Shown: one piece after another, positions 17,322 through 24,540 of the stretch
Layout of the letters: the number at the start of each line of letters is the position of its first letter
How positions within the stretch are numbered: the stretch's first letter is position 1
Assembly (NCBI RefSeq): GCF_000383975.1
Contig: NZ_KB913020.1
Coordinates: 124,001 to 188,000, forward strand
Reading direction: 5' to 3'
Length of the DNA: 64,000 nt
DNA from: Natronorubrum tibetense GA33
GTDB taxonomy: Archaea; Halobacteriota; Halobacteria; Halobacteriales; Natrialbaceae
The notes under the pieces: model-generated
Told to the model about the DNA's origin: nothing
The model's database searches: none
The model's input: the letters and a program-made list of their open reading frames with translations, nothing else
Made by a program: the position numbers and the translations under genes

Positions 17322-18566
17322 TTAGACGGTGAACGAAACGTCTTCGAACTCGAAAAATGCCGTCTCGTACCCGTCGTGTCGCGACACCTGGGGTGGTGAG
17401 TCGACGGCAACCGTAATCTCGTCGTCGCTCTCGAGATCGTCGACCGCAAGTCCGTAATGGTGACCGTATTCGTGATCGATTCGCTCGGTCAGTCGTTCGT
17501 CCTCGAGGACGGCTGACCCGTCCCGATCGATCGTCAGCCGCAATGAGGCGGACGGGAGGACGACATCGTTGTACGGGGTCCGCAGACAGGCCATCAGATA
17601 CGCCGCGTCATCGGCGAATCGGTCGGTATCGGGGACGATTACGGATAGCTTCGCGTCGCCGCTCCGTTCCGTTCCGAGGACGTCACCCGGTAGTTCGTCG
17701 ATGGCTGGCCCATCGGATGTCGGCGGGTGTCCGGGGTCGTTGTGGTCGTGTCCCTCGCCATGGTGGTCGTGGTTGTCGTGGCCGTGTCCCTCGCCATGGT
17801 GGTCGTGGTTGTCGTGGCCGTGTCCCTCGCCATGGTGGCCGTGGTCGTGCTCGTCGTTCCCGTGAGCAGCGTGCTCGTCGTCCCCGTGTCCGTCGTGCGC
17901 TCCGTGGTCGCTGTGGTCCATCAACTCGAGGGCGTTCCGCTCACCGCGCCGATCCTCGTCAATCAGCTCGAACTCGAGGTCGTGGATGTCCGATCGGTTG
18001 AACTCGAAGTCGATCTCGAGCGTGGACGGGCTATCGAATCGGTCCTCGAACGCGCCCGTTCCCTCGGCCTCGAGCCGGCCGATTCGAATCCGAGCCGTGT
18101 ACTCGCCTTGCTCCGGGAGCGAGATGTTGTCGCCGTAGTGAAACCCCATGCGCTGGGAGAGCATCGGCCAGGGCGAGAGCTGTCCGGTGACCGAGTCGCC
18201 GCCCCGGAGCACGTCGAGTTCAGCGTTCACCGGAAGGACGGTGTCCGTTTCGGGGTCCCAGACGGTGAGCATGAGGTGCATGCTGTCGTCGGCGTCGACG
18301 TCGACGCGCTCGGTTTCGCCGGCGACGAGCCAGAATCGGTGCGGGATCGTGTAGGTAAGTTCGACGGCGTACTCGCCGTCGGTCGCTCGCCCGTAGGTCC
18401 CCATCTCCTCGATGCCGGCGGGAAGGTAGACGGCGTCAGGTCGATCGTCGACGAGCGGTGGGTTCGACCAGGCCGACTGCTCTTCGAAACCGAGTCGCTC
18501 GAGACAGCCCGCGATGGCGACGGTTCCGGCCACGGCGGTTCCACGCAGGAATCCCCGACGGTTCAT
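17322..18566 (-). CDS. Tat lipoprotein with His-rich metal-binding repeats (Tp34/P19-like iron or copper binding)
   Basis: This 414-residue protein starts MNRRGFLRGTAVAGTVAIAGC, a twin-arginine signal with lipobox Cys21, so it is anchored outside the membrane. Residues 30-220 resemble the Tp34/P19 periplasmic iron-binding fold found in haloarchaeal iron-transporter annotations (MGTYGRATDGEYAVELTYTI region and a met/his-containing MHLMLTVWDP). Around residues 230-275 a His/Asp/Gly-rich stretch repeats GHDNHDHHGEGH, probably chelating Cu, Zn, Ni or Fe. The ATG overlaps the stop of the upstream membrane-protein gene (TAATG), implying coupled translation. The opposite-strand SCO-TlpA-CcdA set suggests metal delivery to redox enzymes. 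Which metal is bound cannot be read. Confidence 0.8.
   Translation of the reverse strand: MNRRGFLRGTAVAGTVAIAGCLERLGFEEQSAWSNPPLVDDRPDAVYLPAGIEEMGTYGRATDGEYAVELTYTIPHRFWLVAGETERVDVDADDSMHLMLTVWDPETDTVLPVNAELDVLRGGDSVTGQLSPWPMLSQRMGFHYGDNISLPEQGEYTARIRIGRLEAEGTGAFEDRFDSPSTLEIDFEFNRSDIHDLEFELIDEDRRGERNALELMDHSDHGAHDGHGDDEHAAHGNDEHDHGHHGEGHGHDNHDHHGEGHGHDNHDHHGEGHDHNDPGHPPTSDGPAIDELPGDVLGTERSGDAKLSVIVPDTDRFADDAAYLMACLRTPYNDVVLPSASLRLTIDRDGSAVLEDERLTERIDHEYGHHYGLAVDDLESDDEITVAVDSPPQVSRHDGYETAFFEFEDVSFTV
17749..17840 (-). repeat. 36-bp tandem repeat encoding His-rich units
   Basis: Two identical 36-bp units (17749-17784, 17785-17820) and a partial third encode the 12-residue GHDNHDHHGEGH unit of the lipoprotein. 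Near-identity at the DNA level points to recent duplication. Confidence 0.9.
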
Positions 18567-18979
18567 TACGCCGATCTTGGGGTGGCACTGACAAAACGGC
18601 TGTTGGTTTGCTGTTCGAATCGCGGCTGTCGGCCTGTCGTTCGAATCGCCTGCGATCGATCCGGAACACAGCTGAACGCGGTCGCGTGGGCGGCCCAGTC
18701 CGCGAGCACGTAGGCGGCCCAGTCCGCGAGCACGTAGGCGGCCCAGACCGCGAGCACGTAGCCAGCGAGGAGGGTGGCGATCTCGAGTGCCTCCGTCCAA
18801 ACGGGTACGGTGAACGTCGTCGTATTCACCGGCGGGGCGAACGGACTCGAGAGCGCTGTCAGCGATGCGGCAACGTTCGAGCCCGCGGCGGGTTCGGTCC
18901 AGGAGCCCGCGACGACACCGATCGCTCTCAGTCCGAGGATGATCGAACCGACCGCTAGAGCTGAACGTGTCGGTGACAC
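18566..18979 (-). CDS. Small membrane protein translationally coupled to the metal lipoprotein
   Basis: A 137-residue frame from the GTG at 18979, ending in TAA that overlaps the ATG of the lipoprotein gene. It has two hydrophobic segments (ALAVGSIILGLRAIGVVAGSW and LEIATLLAGYVLAVWAAYVL) separated by a polar loop. The second is extended by a three-fold YVLADWAA repeat. Upstream of the GTG the same frame is the shadow of the SCO gene and not haloarchaeal-like, so the GTG is the best start. I do not know the family. The overlap and direction make it a membrane partner of the metal-binding lipoprotein. Confidence 0.65.
   Translation of the reverse strand: MSPTRSALAVGSIILGLRAIGVVAGSWTEPAAGSNVAASLTALSSPFAPPVNTTTFTVPVWTEALEIATLLAGYVLAVWAAYVLADWAAYVLADWAAHATAFSCVPDRSQAIRTTGRQPRFEQQTNSRFVSATPRSA
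18689..18760 (-). repeat. 24-bp tandem repeat, three units
   Basis: Units 18689-18712, 18713-18736 and 18737-18760 are identical but for one base. Each encodes the octapeptide YVLADWAA (or YVLAVWAA) in the membrane protein, lengthening a hydrophobic helix by whole turns. Confidence 0.9.
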
Positions 18980-19138
18980 AATCGGATGCCACGTCGTCGA
19001 CCCACATCTGTTCGGCTCACGATCGCAGCAGTCGAGGGGAGAACGTTCGACGCCGGTCTCGGATGTTCCGCACCGAATCGTATCGCATTCGGTGAGCAAA
19101 CCAACGAGCATTTCATGGCGCGCTCCTACGAATCTCGT

Positions 19139-19939
19139 ATGGAACGACGGACGTACCTCCGCGCGCTCGGGGTCGCGGGTGTCGCTGGGGCCGCCGGCTG
19201 TCTCGACACGGTGGATCAAGCACTTTCCGGCGACCACGATGGTGACGGGATTCTCCCGCCGCCGGACCGTTCGACGGTTGCCTCGTATCCGGAGTACGGC
19301 GAGGAGTTTCCCTCGTTTTCGCTCCCCGATCCGATCGCGGAGACGACCGTCTCGCTCGAGGACTTCGTCGGCGAGAAGCCGTTTCTGCTGACGTACTTCT
19401 TTACGACGTGTCCAGACGGCGCCTGTCCGGCCCTGCTTTTGCGCCTCCGGTGGATTCAGGAGGACGCCGCCGAACACGGCTACGAGGACGATATCGCGTT
19501 GCTCGCGTTCACGTTCGATCCCGAGCGCGACACGCCCGAGGTCCTCCGGGAGTACGCCGCCGAGCGAAGTATCGACTACGAGGCGGACAACTGGCACTTC
19601 CTCCGTCCCGAAACTAACGACGAGGCCGAGGAGGTGATGACCGAGACCTTCAACCTGCCCCTCGAGCGCATCGACGACGAAGAGGAACTCGAGGATCACG
19701 ACGGGTTCGAGGGTAACGGCGATCACGACGGTGGGGACGGCCACGGAAACGAGTCGGACCACGGGGGCCACGAGGACCACGACCACGGCGAGTACACCTT
19801 CCTTCACAACAATTTGATCACGCTCGTCAACGAAGACGGGATCGTGGAGCGCGCGTATCCGTCGGCCGTCCAGTCCGAGATGGCGGTCGACAACGAACAG
19901 ATCGTCGAGGACACGAGGACGGTCGTCGGGGTGGAGTAA
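19139..19939 (+). CDS. SCO1/SenC-family copper chaperone-like lipoprotein
   Basis: This 266-residue protein starts MERRTYLRALGVAGVAG with a Tat signal and lipobox GCL (Cys21). The thioredoxin-like SCO fold follows, with the metal/thiol site TTCPDGACP (Cys91, Cys96) and the distal His in the YTFLHNN segment. The two cysteines are four residues apart rather than the usual three in SCO1. A His/Asp-rich insertion (HDGGDGHGNES and following, about residues 200-220) may bind metal. SCO proteins insert Cu into cytochrome oxidase or act as thiol reductases. It heads an operon with the TlpA-like and CcdA genes. Confidence 0.88.
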   Translation: MERRTYLRALGVAGVAGAAGCLDTVDQALSGDHDGDGILPPPDRSTVASYPEYGEEFPSFSLPDPIAETTVSLEDFVGEKPFLLTYFFTTCPDGACPALLLRLRWIQEDAAEHGYEDDIALLAFTFDPERDTPEVLREYAAERSIDYEADNWHFLRPETNDEAEEVMTETFNLPLERIDDEEELEDHDGFEGNGDHDGGDGHGNESDHGGHEDHDHGEYTFLHNNLITLVNEDGIVERAYPSAVQSEMAVDNEQIVEDTRTVVGVE

Positions 19940-19941
19940 GC

Positions 19942-20517
19942 ATGCGGAGACGGGACGTCCTCGCCGGAATCGGGAGTGCGGGCGTCGTCGCCGGCGCCGG
20001 TGCGATCGCCGTCTACGGGATCCCATCGACCGAGGGCCTGCTGAACGAGGAATCGGCTGACGAACCCGACGATCCGCTCGAGATCGAGACGGTCGACGCC
20101 GCCGGGAGCGAGGCGGGGACGATCGAGGTTCCCGACCTCGGACGGGTGACGTTCGTCGACCTGTTCGGCACCTGGTGTGCGCCGTGTATCGAACAGATGC
20201 CGGCGCTCGCGACGGCCAACGAGCGGATCGGTGACGAGGTGTTGTTCTGTTCCGTCACCAACGAGTCAGTCGGTGAGAACGGCTCGATTACCGAGGCGGA
20301 ACTCGTCGAGTGGTGGTCGGAAAACGATGGGAACTGGACAGTCGGACACGATCCGGCGGCCGAACTCACGGCACGGTACCTCGAGGGCGGCTTTCCCACG
20401 GCCGTCGCCATCGACGCCTCGGGGCGCGTTCAGTGGGCGGACTCGGGCGTCAAGAGCGCGGATGAACTCGTGTCCGGAATCGAGCAGGCACTCGAGGCTG
20501 ATGCCGGTGACGAGTGA
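19942..20517 (+). CDS. TlpA/ResA-like thiol-disulfide oxidoreductase
   Basis: This 191-residue extracytoplasmic thioredoxin-fold protein begins MRRRDVLAGIGSAG (Tat-like signal or anchor). The active site is WCAPC (Cys79, Cys82) and the cis-proline lies in GGFPT. Such proteins reduce disulfides of apocytochromes or SCO proteins outside the membrane with electrons from CcdA. The ATG follows the SCO stop by 2 nt and CcdA follows 50 bp later, so the three form a redox relay. Confidence 0.92.
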   Translation: MRRRDVLAGIGSAGVVAGAGAIAVYGIPSTEGLLNEESADEPDDPLEIETVDAAGSEAGTIEVPDLGRVTFVDLFGTWCAPCIEQMPALATANERIGDEVLFCSVTNESVGENGSITEAELVEWWSENDGNWTVGHDPAAELTARYLEGGFPTAVAIDASGRVQWADSGVKSADELVSGIEQALEADAGDE

Positions 20518-20567
20518 GATGGTACTGCAGGTGCGGGGAACGGTGAGGCCAACTCGGGTGACGGGCG

Positions 20568-21236
20568 ATGACTGACGGCTCGTTGCCGCTTACCTTCGCG
20601 TTGGTAGCGGGCGTCGCGACGTTCTTTTCGCCGTGTGCGTACCCGCTCTTGCCGGGTTACGTCGGATTCTACGTGAGCCAGACCGAGGGAGAGCAGGCCT
20701 CGCTATCCGGCGCGCTGAGTCGCGGTCTCGTCGCCGGAATCGGCGTCCTGGTGACGTTCGGCGTGCTTCTGGTCGCTGCCTACTGGGTCGGGCACTCGAC
20801 GCTATCGAACATCGTCCTCTTCGAGCCGATCGTCGGGGCGATTCTGGTTGTGTTCGGCCTGCTGGTCGTCTTCGACCGTGCTCCCTCGCTCTCGATACCG
20901 CTTCCGAAGCGCCGCTCGAGCGTGCTCGGGTTCGGGGTCTTCGGCGCCGGCTACGCGCTAGCTGCGGCGGGCTGTGTCGCGCCCCTGTTCGTCGCCGTGC
21001 TCGCACAGGCGCTGGCGCTCCCGCCGGTCTCGGCGGCGCTCGTCGTCGGCACCTACGTCGGCAGCGTCGTCGTGTTGATGGTCTCGCTGACGGTTGCGAC
21101 GGGAATGGGTCTCGTTGCGAGCGCTGGCCGGCTGGCCGCTCACACAGGGTTACTCGAGCGCATTGCGGGGGGCGTCATGATCATCGCCGGACTCGGGCAG
21201 CTGTACCTTGCGATCTTCGTCCTCGACGTGATCTGA
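20568..21236 (+). CDS. ccdA: Cytochrome c biogenesis CcdA-type membrane protein
   Basis: This 222-residue protein has six membrane segments and two conserved cysteines, one in FFSPCAYPLLPGY and one in AAAGCVAPLF, at homologous positions in the two halves. CcdA carries electrons from cytosolic thioredoxin across the membrane to extracytoplasmic thiol proteins, here presumably the TlpA-like protein just upstream. Length fits the minimal CcdA family. Confidence 0.93.
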   Translation: MTDGSLPLTFALVAGVATFFSPCAYPLLPGYVGFYVSQTEGEQASLSGALSRGLVAGIGVLVTFGVLLVAAYWVGHSTLSNIVLFEPIVGAILVVFGLLVVFDRAPSLSIPLPKRRSSVLGFGVFGAGYALAAAGCVAPLFVAVLAQALALPPVSAALVVGTYVGSVVVLMVSLTVATGMGLVASAGRLAAHTGLLERIAGGVMIIAGLGQLYLAIFVLDVI

Positions 21237-21303
21237 TCGCACCGAATCGCGGGTTTCGCTCGCAAGCGGACCGCTTGTTTCGCTCGTAACCGTATGCCGC
21301 GGC

Positions 21304-21441
21304 ATGGATTCAAAACGGCCCGACGTTCGACTGGACGAGACACCCGACGAGGAAGGCCGGGTTACGACACGCGACAGTAAGTCGACCGAGGAGATGTCAC
21401 AGTCGCTGTTCCAGCAAATCCGCTCGTACCTGCGCCGGTAG
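21304..21441 (+). CDS. 45-residue hypothetical microprotein
   Basis: A complete frame from the ATG at 21304 to TAG encodes 45 residues, beginning MDSKRPDVRLDETPDEEGR and ending in the amphipathic SQSLFQQIRSYLRR. Charged, haloarchaeal composition and good codon use support it. It is in the ccdA direction and its stop nearly touches the convergent next gene. No family is recognised. Confidence 0.55.
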   Translation: MDSKRPDVRLDETPDEEGRVTTRDSKSTEEMSQSLFQQIRSYLRR

Positions 21442-21442
21442 C

Positions 21443-21694
21443 TTACGCCGCCTCTGAGTCGGACTCCGATTCGGGCTCTGAGTCCTCGAGCAGTCCGAGA
21501 TCGGTTGCAGCGAGATCGGCGATGCGTTCGACGATATCGGGATCGACGGCCGCGACGTCCTCGCCGTCGTGTAACTGCTCGTTGTGGCGTTCGATGGTGT
21601 CGGCGACGTCCGATAGGGGGATGCGCGAGGTCGTCTCACAGTCGGGGCATACGATCGGGACGCGGGGATCGTCCGAGTCGCTGGCGGCTGTCAT
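21443..21694 (-). CDS. Small acidic protein with one CxxC pair
   Basis: An 83-residue protein starting MTAASDSDDPR; upstream in-frame residues are Arg-rich and less likely. It contains VCPDCETTSRIPLSDV, a half zinc knuckle, then a helical segment HNEQLHDGEDVAAVDPDIVERI and a Glu/Ser tail. It resembles small conserved haloarchaeal proteins with no known function. A second CxxC is lacking, so metal binding would need dimerisation. Confidence 0.78.
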   Translation of the reverse strand: MTAASDSDDPRVPIVCPDCETTSRIPLSDVADTIERHNEQLHDGEDVAAVDPDIVERIADLAATDLGLLEDSEPESESDSEAA

Positions 21695-21802
21695 CGTTTC
21701 ACCCTCTCGAGCGAAGCGGCAAAATCTCACTGGTTGGACGACTCCAGCTACCGTTATCGACGCGATTCTGGTCTCGGAACGAATCCGGTCGCTGACGGAA
21801 CG

Positions 21803-21862
21803 TCGACAGACTCGATCGGCCAGCAGTCTTATTCGACAGACTCGATCGGCCAGCAGTCTTAT
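21803..21862 (+). repeat. 30-bp direct repeat, two perfect copies
   Basis: Units 21803-21832 and 21833-21862 share the core CGATCGGCCAGCAGTCTTAT and are adjacent. They lie in the 319-bp gap between the CxxC gene and the small membrane gene, which otherwise shows no gene. Confidence 0.9.
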
Positions 21863-22013
21863 TACGGTGAGACTGGACAGTTCGCTCGAGGGGACGATAG
21901 ACTATCGACCGGTCCTCACCGGTTTTTCGTTCGCTGTATGTCAGTTGAATCCACCCAGCGTCGGCGCTCGCATGAGCGTATTATACCACACCTGACATAT
22001 TGTGGTCAGCTAG

Positions 22014-22187
22014 CTATTCAGACGAAACGTGATCAAGACCGATAGCGACGAGCGTGATCAGCACACCCACCCAGATTAGGAGGTAGCCCGGTCCCTCAGG
22101 GGTAGGGCCAATTTCCCGGAGAATTAGATCGAGTGCGGCGACTATCGAAATTTGAAAGCCGAGTATCCCGACTAATATCTCGTTCAT
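22014..22187 (-). CDS. 57-residue small membrane protein
   Basis: A complete 57-codon frame from the ATG at 22187 to TAG. Two hydrophobic helices are obvious: residues 4-23 (ILVGILGFQISIVAALDLIL) and 36-50 (LLIWVGVLITLVAIG). A short polar GPTPEGPG turn links them. The tail is DHVSSE. AT-rich DNA with an AATATTTTA box about 30 nt before the start supports expression. No family is recognised; the hairpin-like topology is like other archaeal membrane microproteins. Confidence 0.72.
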   Translation of the reverse strand: MNEILVGILGFQISIVAALDLILREIGPTPEGPGYLLIWVGVLITLVAIGLDHVSSE

Positions 22188-22473
22188 ATTCGAGCCAATT
22201 TGTTACACCACTAAAATATTATCTGTTGTATTTGAGTATTTATGTGGGAAACTATCATGGGTCCGCTCGTTGAAGTTTTTGCCCCTGTCGCCCCCTTCCT
22301 ACGGATCGAAATCCATTGTCGAGAACCCACTGAACGGTGAGGATGTCATAGAACGCGTTTCACACCGTGATGATGGTGGTTCTCGGTTGTCTCCGCGTCG
22401 TAGTTAGTGATCGCAACGACAAGGCACAGACACAACGTAGGGCCGTGTTTTTTTGAAACGGGTTCGTCCGTCG

Positions 22474-23454
22474 TCAGGTTGATCGGCGTCGGGCGCCGAG
22501 GAGTGCGGCGACCGCCAGCGCGACGATCACCGCCGGGATGCCGAATCCGGGGAGCTCGTCGCCATCGTCGCCTTCGGTGTCACTCGTACCGTCCGTGCTC
22601 GCCGATCCGTCGTCGGAGTCGCTCGAGTGCTCCGTTCCGTCGCTGTCGTTCGAGTCATCGTTCTCCTCGCTCGAGTCACCGTCGTCGACGCCCGTTGCGT
22701 CGCTGTCGAGCTGGAGGACGACGATGACCTGGCCGTGTGAGCCGTCCGGCTTGAAGGTCCACTCGCCGCCGACCTCCTCGTAGGATTCGGCGTCCTCGAT
22801 CGGATCGACGCTCGTGTCCCAGGTGTCGTGGGCCTGCTCGATGTAGCCGACGACCTCGATTTTGTCGGCGTGCTCGCCCTCGATCTGAGCCTCGCCGTAC
22901 TCGATGGTTGCATCCTCGGGTTGGCCGTGCATCTCGATGGTATGGGAGTCCATGTAGCCGTCGCCCTGTGGCAGATCGTCGGTCGTCCCGAACTGATCCG
23001 CGTCGAGCGGTCGGTCGTAGTGGTCGGTCAGCGGGTACTGGACGGTCACCGGGTTGGCGTGGGGGTGCCAGTTCAACTCGTCTCCGGTCTCGATCGTGAC
23101 GGTCGTGTTCGGAACGGTTTCGCCGACGATCGGGTCACCCGCTTCGTTGAGCAGCGTCACGCCGATCTTCCCGGAGCCGTCACCCAGATACGGGGATCGA
23201 TACTCGTCGCGCGGGTTGATGTAGCTGACCCAGTTTCCGTCGCTCGCCTCGTAGTACGGGTCGCCCGCCTCAGGGGCCGGTTCGACGTACGCCTCTTCGG
23301 AGACGTTCGCGCTCGGTTCGGCGTCCTGTGCTCCGAGAGTACTGGATCGGTCCGTCGCATCGCCCGCGCTCACGCCGGCGACTCCGACGGCGATCAATCC
23401 CAGAGACAGGAGCACGAGCAATCCGACCGTGGCCGTAGCCTGTCCTCGGCGCAT
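22474..23454 (-). CDS. PGF-CTERM surface protein
   Basis: This 326-residue exported protein has an N-terminal signal (MRRGQATATVGLLVLLSLGL), a beta-rich ectodomain of about 200 residues, and a Ser/Asp/Glu/Thr linker typical of O-glycosylated stalks. The C-terminus has LPGFGIPAVIVALAVAALL followed by Arg-Arg-Arg. PGF-CTERM tails are cut and lipid-anchored by archaeosortase ArtA, which in Haloferax also needs archaetidylserine made by PssA and PssD. A PssD-type gene lies 4 kb away. The ectodomain has no enzyme motif that I recognise. Confidence 0.85.
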   Translation of the reverse strand: MRRGQATATVGLLVLLSLGLIAVGVAGVSAGDATDRSSTLGAQDAEPSANVSEEAYVEPAPEAGDPYYEASDGNWVSYINPRDEYRSPYLGDGSGKIGVTLLNEAGDPIVGETVPNTTVTIETGDELNWHPHANPVTVQYPLTDHYDRPLDADQFGTTDDLPQGDGYMDSHTIEMHGQPEDATIEYGEAQIEGEHADKIEVVGYIEQAHDTWDTSVDPIEDAESYEEVGGEWTFKPDGSHGQVIVVLQLDSDATGVDDGDSSEENDDSNDSDGTEHSSDSDDGSASTDGTSDTEGDDGDELPGFGIPAVIVALAVAALLGARRRST

Positions 23455-23800
23455 GGCTACCGCCCCCGCTTTCGAATCGGGTTCACTCGCTCGTCCGCGT
23501 CGTCAGTCTGTCGTATATTGGGCCGTATCATCTTATCGAGATAGCATATTCACGGATTTTTATATGACATACATACCTGACTGTAATATCTAATTACGTG
23601 TCACACCGAGGGTTTAGGGAGCCGTTACTACGGGTCGGCCCGAGAGCGTGGCGAATACGGAGTCAACCGAGGCGACGCGCTGTGATATCCAGCCGCTCGG
23701 CCGTCGATCACCGTCGAGTGGCGGCCCGTAGTGGCGGTCGACCGCGACGCTTGCGCTGGCATCCCGAACCGACTTCCGGACCGGGACTGTACGATCTCCG
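23455..23800. other. Intergenic region between divergent genes
   Basis: About 345 bp with an AT-rich part (23520-23600) that should hold the promoter of the surface-protein gene. No gene is seen. Confidence 0.5.
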
Positions 23801-24445
23801 ATGCGCGTTCGATCCGCCGTCGACACGACCACGTCATCGTCACGCGACCCGCCGCCGGACGCGACGACCACCGACTCGAGCAGCCAACTCCGAACGCTCG
23901 TACTCGTAGCCGCCGGGACCGTCGTCGCGGCGTACGTCATCGATCGCCTCCTCGGTTTGGGCGACGACGGGGGCGATACGTCGCTCGAGACGATCCGGAA
24001 ACGAACCGTCGAGGCCGTTCCCTCGGCCGTCAGCGACCGCGTTCCGGAGACGGTTCCGACGGAATCACAGCCCATTCCGATCGGCGACGTCGGCTCCGAC
24101 GAAGAGGAGACGGACAAGACGGACGAAACGGACGAAACGGAGATCGAAACCGACCCCTATGCGTCGAGTGACGGTTCCATGTCCGGTGCCGGAGAGCCGG
24201 TCGACGACGCCGCGACGAACGTCGATCTCGCCGACGATCCGTCGTCCGCGAAAATCACGTCGGGCTCGAGCGACGAGATTCAGGAGAAGCCGGCCGAACC
24301 GGGCGAGCTGTCCGTCGAAGAGGACGTCGAAGACGTGATCGACGAGGACGGTGGATCCGACGTCGATGTGGACGAGAGTTCGGCCGACGACGGCGAGCCA
24401 GTAGACGAAGACGAGACCACCGACTCGACCGACGACGAGGAGTGA
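23801..24445 (+). CDS. Acidic single-span membrane protein
   Basis: A 214-residue protein with one hydrophobic segment (LRTLVLVAAGTVVAAYVIDRLLGL, about residues 30-53) and a long cytoplasmic or external tail dominated by Glu, Asp, Ser and Thr. No conserved motif. Low-complexity DETDET and SDVDVDES stretches suggest intrinsic disorder. Its end overlaps the start of the longest helicase frame, and it may be co-transcribed with the helicase. Confidence 0.7.
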   Translation: MRVRSAVDTTTSSSRDPPPDATTTDSSSQLRTLVLVAAGTVVAAYVIDRLLGLGDDGGDTSLETIRKRTVEAVPSAVSDRVPETVPTESQPIPIGDVGSDEEETDKTDETDETEIETDPYASSDGSMSGAGEPVDDAATNVDLADDPSSAKITSGSSDEIQEKPAEPGELSVEEDVEDVIDEDGGSDVDVDESSADDGEPVDEDETTDSTDDEE

Positions 24446-24540
24446 GGACGGGCGCGGGGGAGGCGCTCGAGTCCGATCCGACCGGCTCGATATCTCCGGG
24501 AACGTGGCGCTTATCCGGTTCTCGCCCCTACGGTGTTTCG

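Noticed and set aside
18226-18246. ORB-like TTCACCGGAAGGACGGTGTCC in the metal lipoprotein gene
   Set aside because: Coding sequence, with changes in the conserved AAAC core; probably chance in GC-rich DNA.
18980-20026. Upstream extension of the 18566-18979 frame opposite the SCO gene
   Set aside because: Composition changes to basic, motif-free sequence at the GTG of 18979, and SCO and TlpA occupy the other strand.
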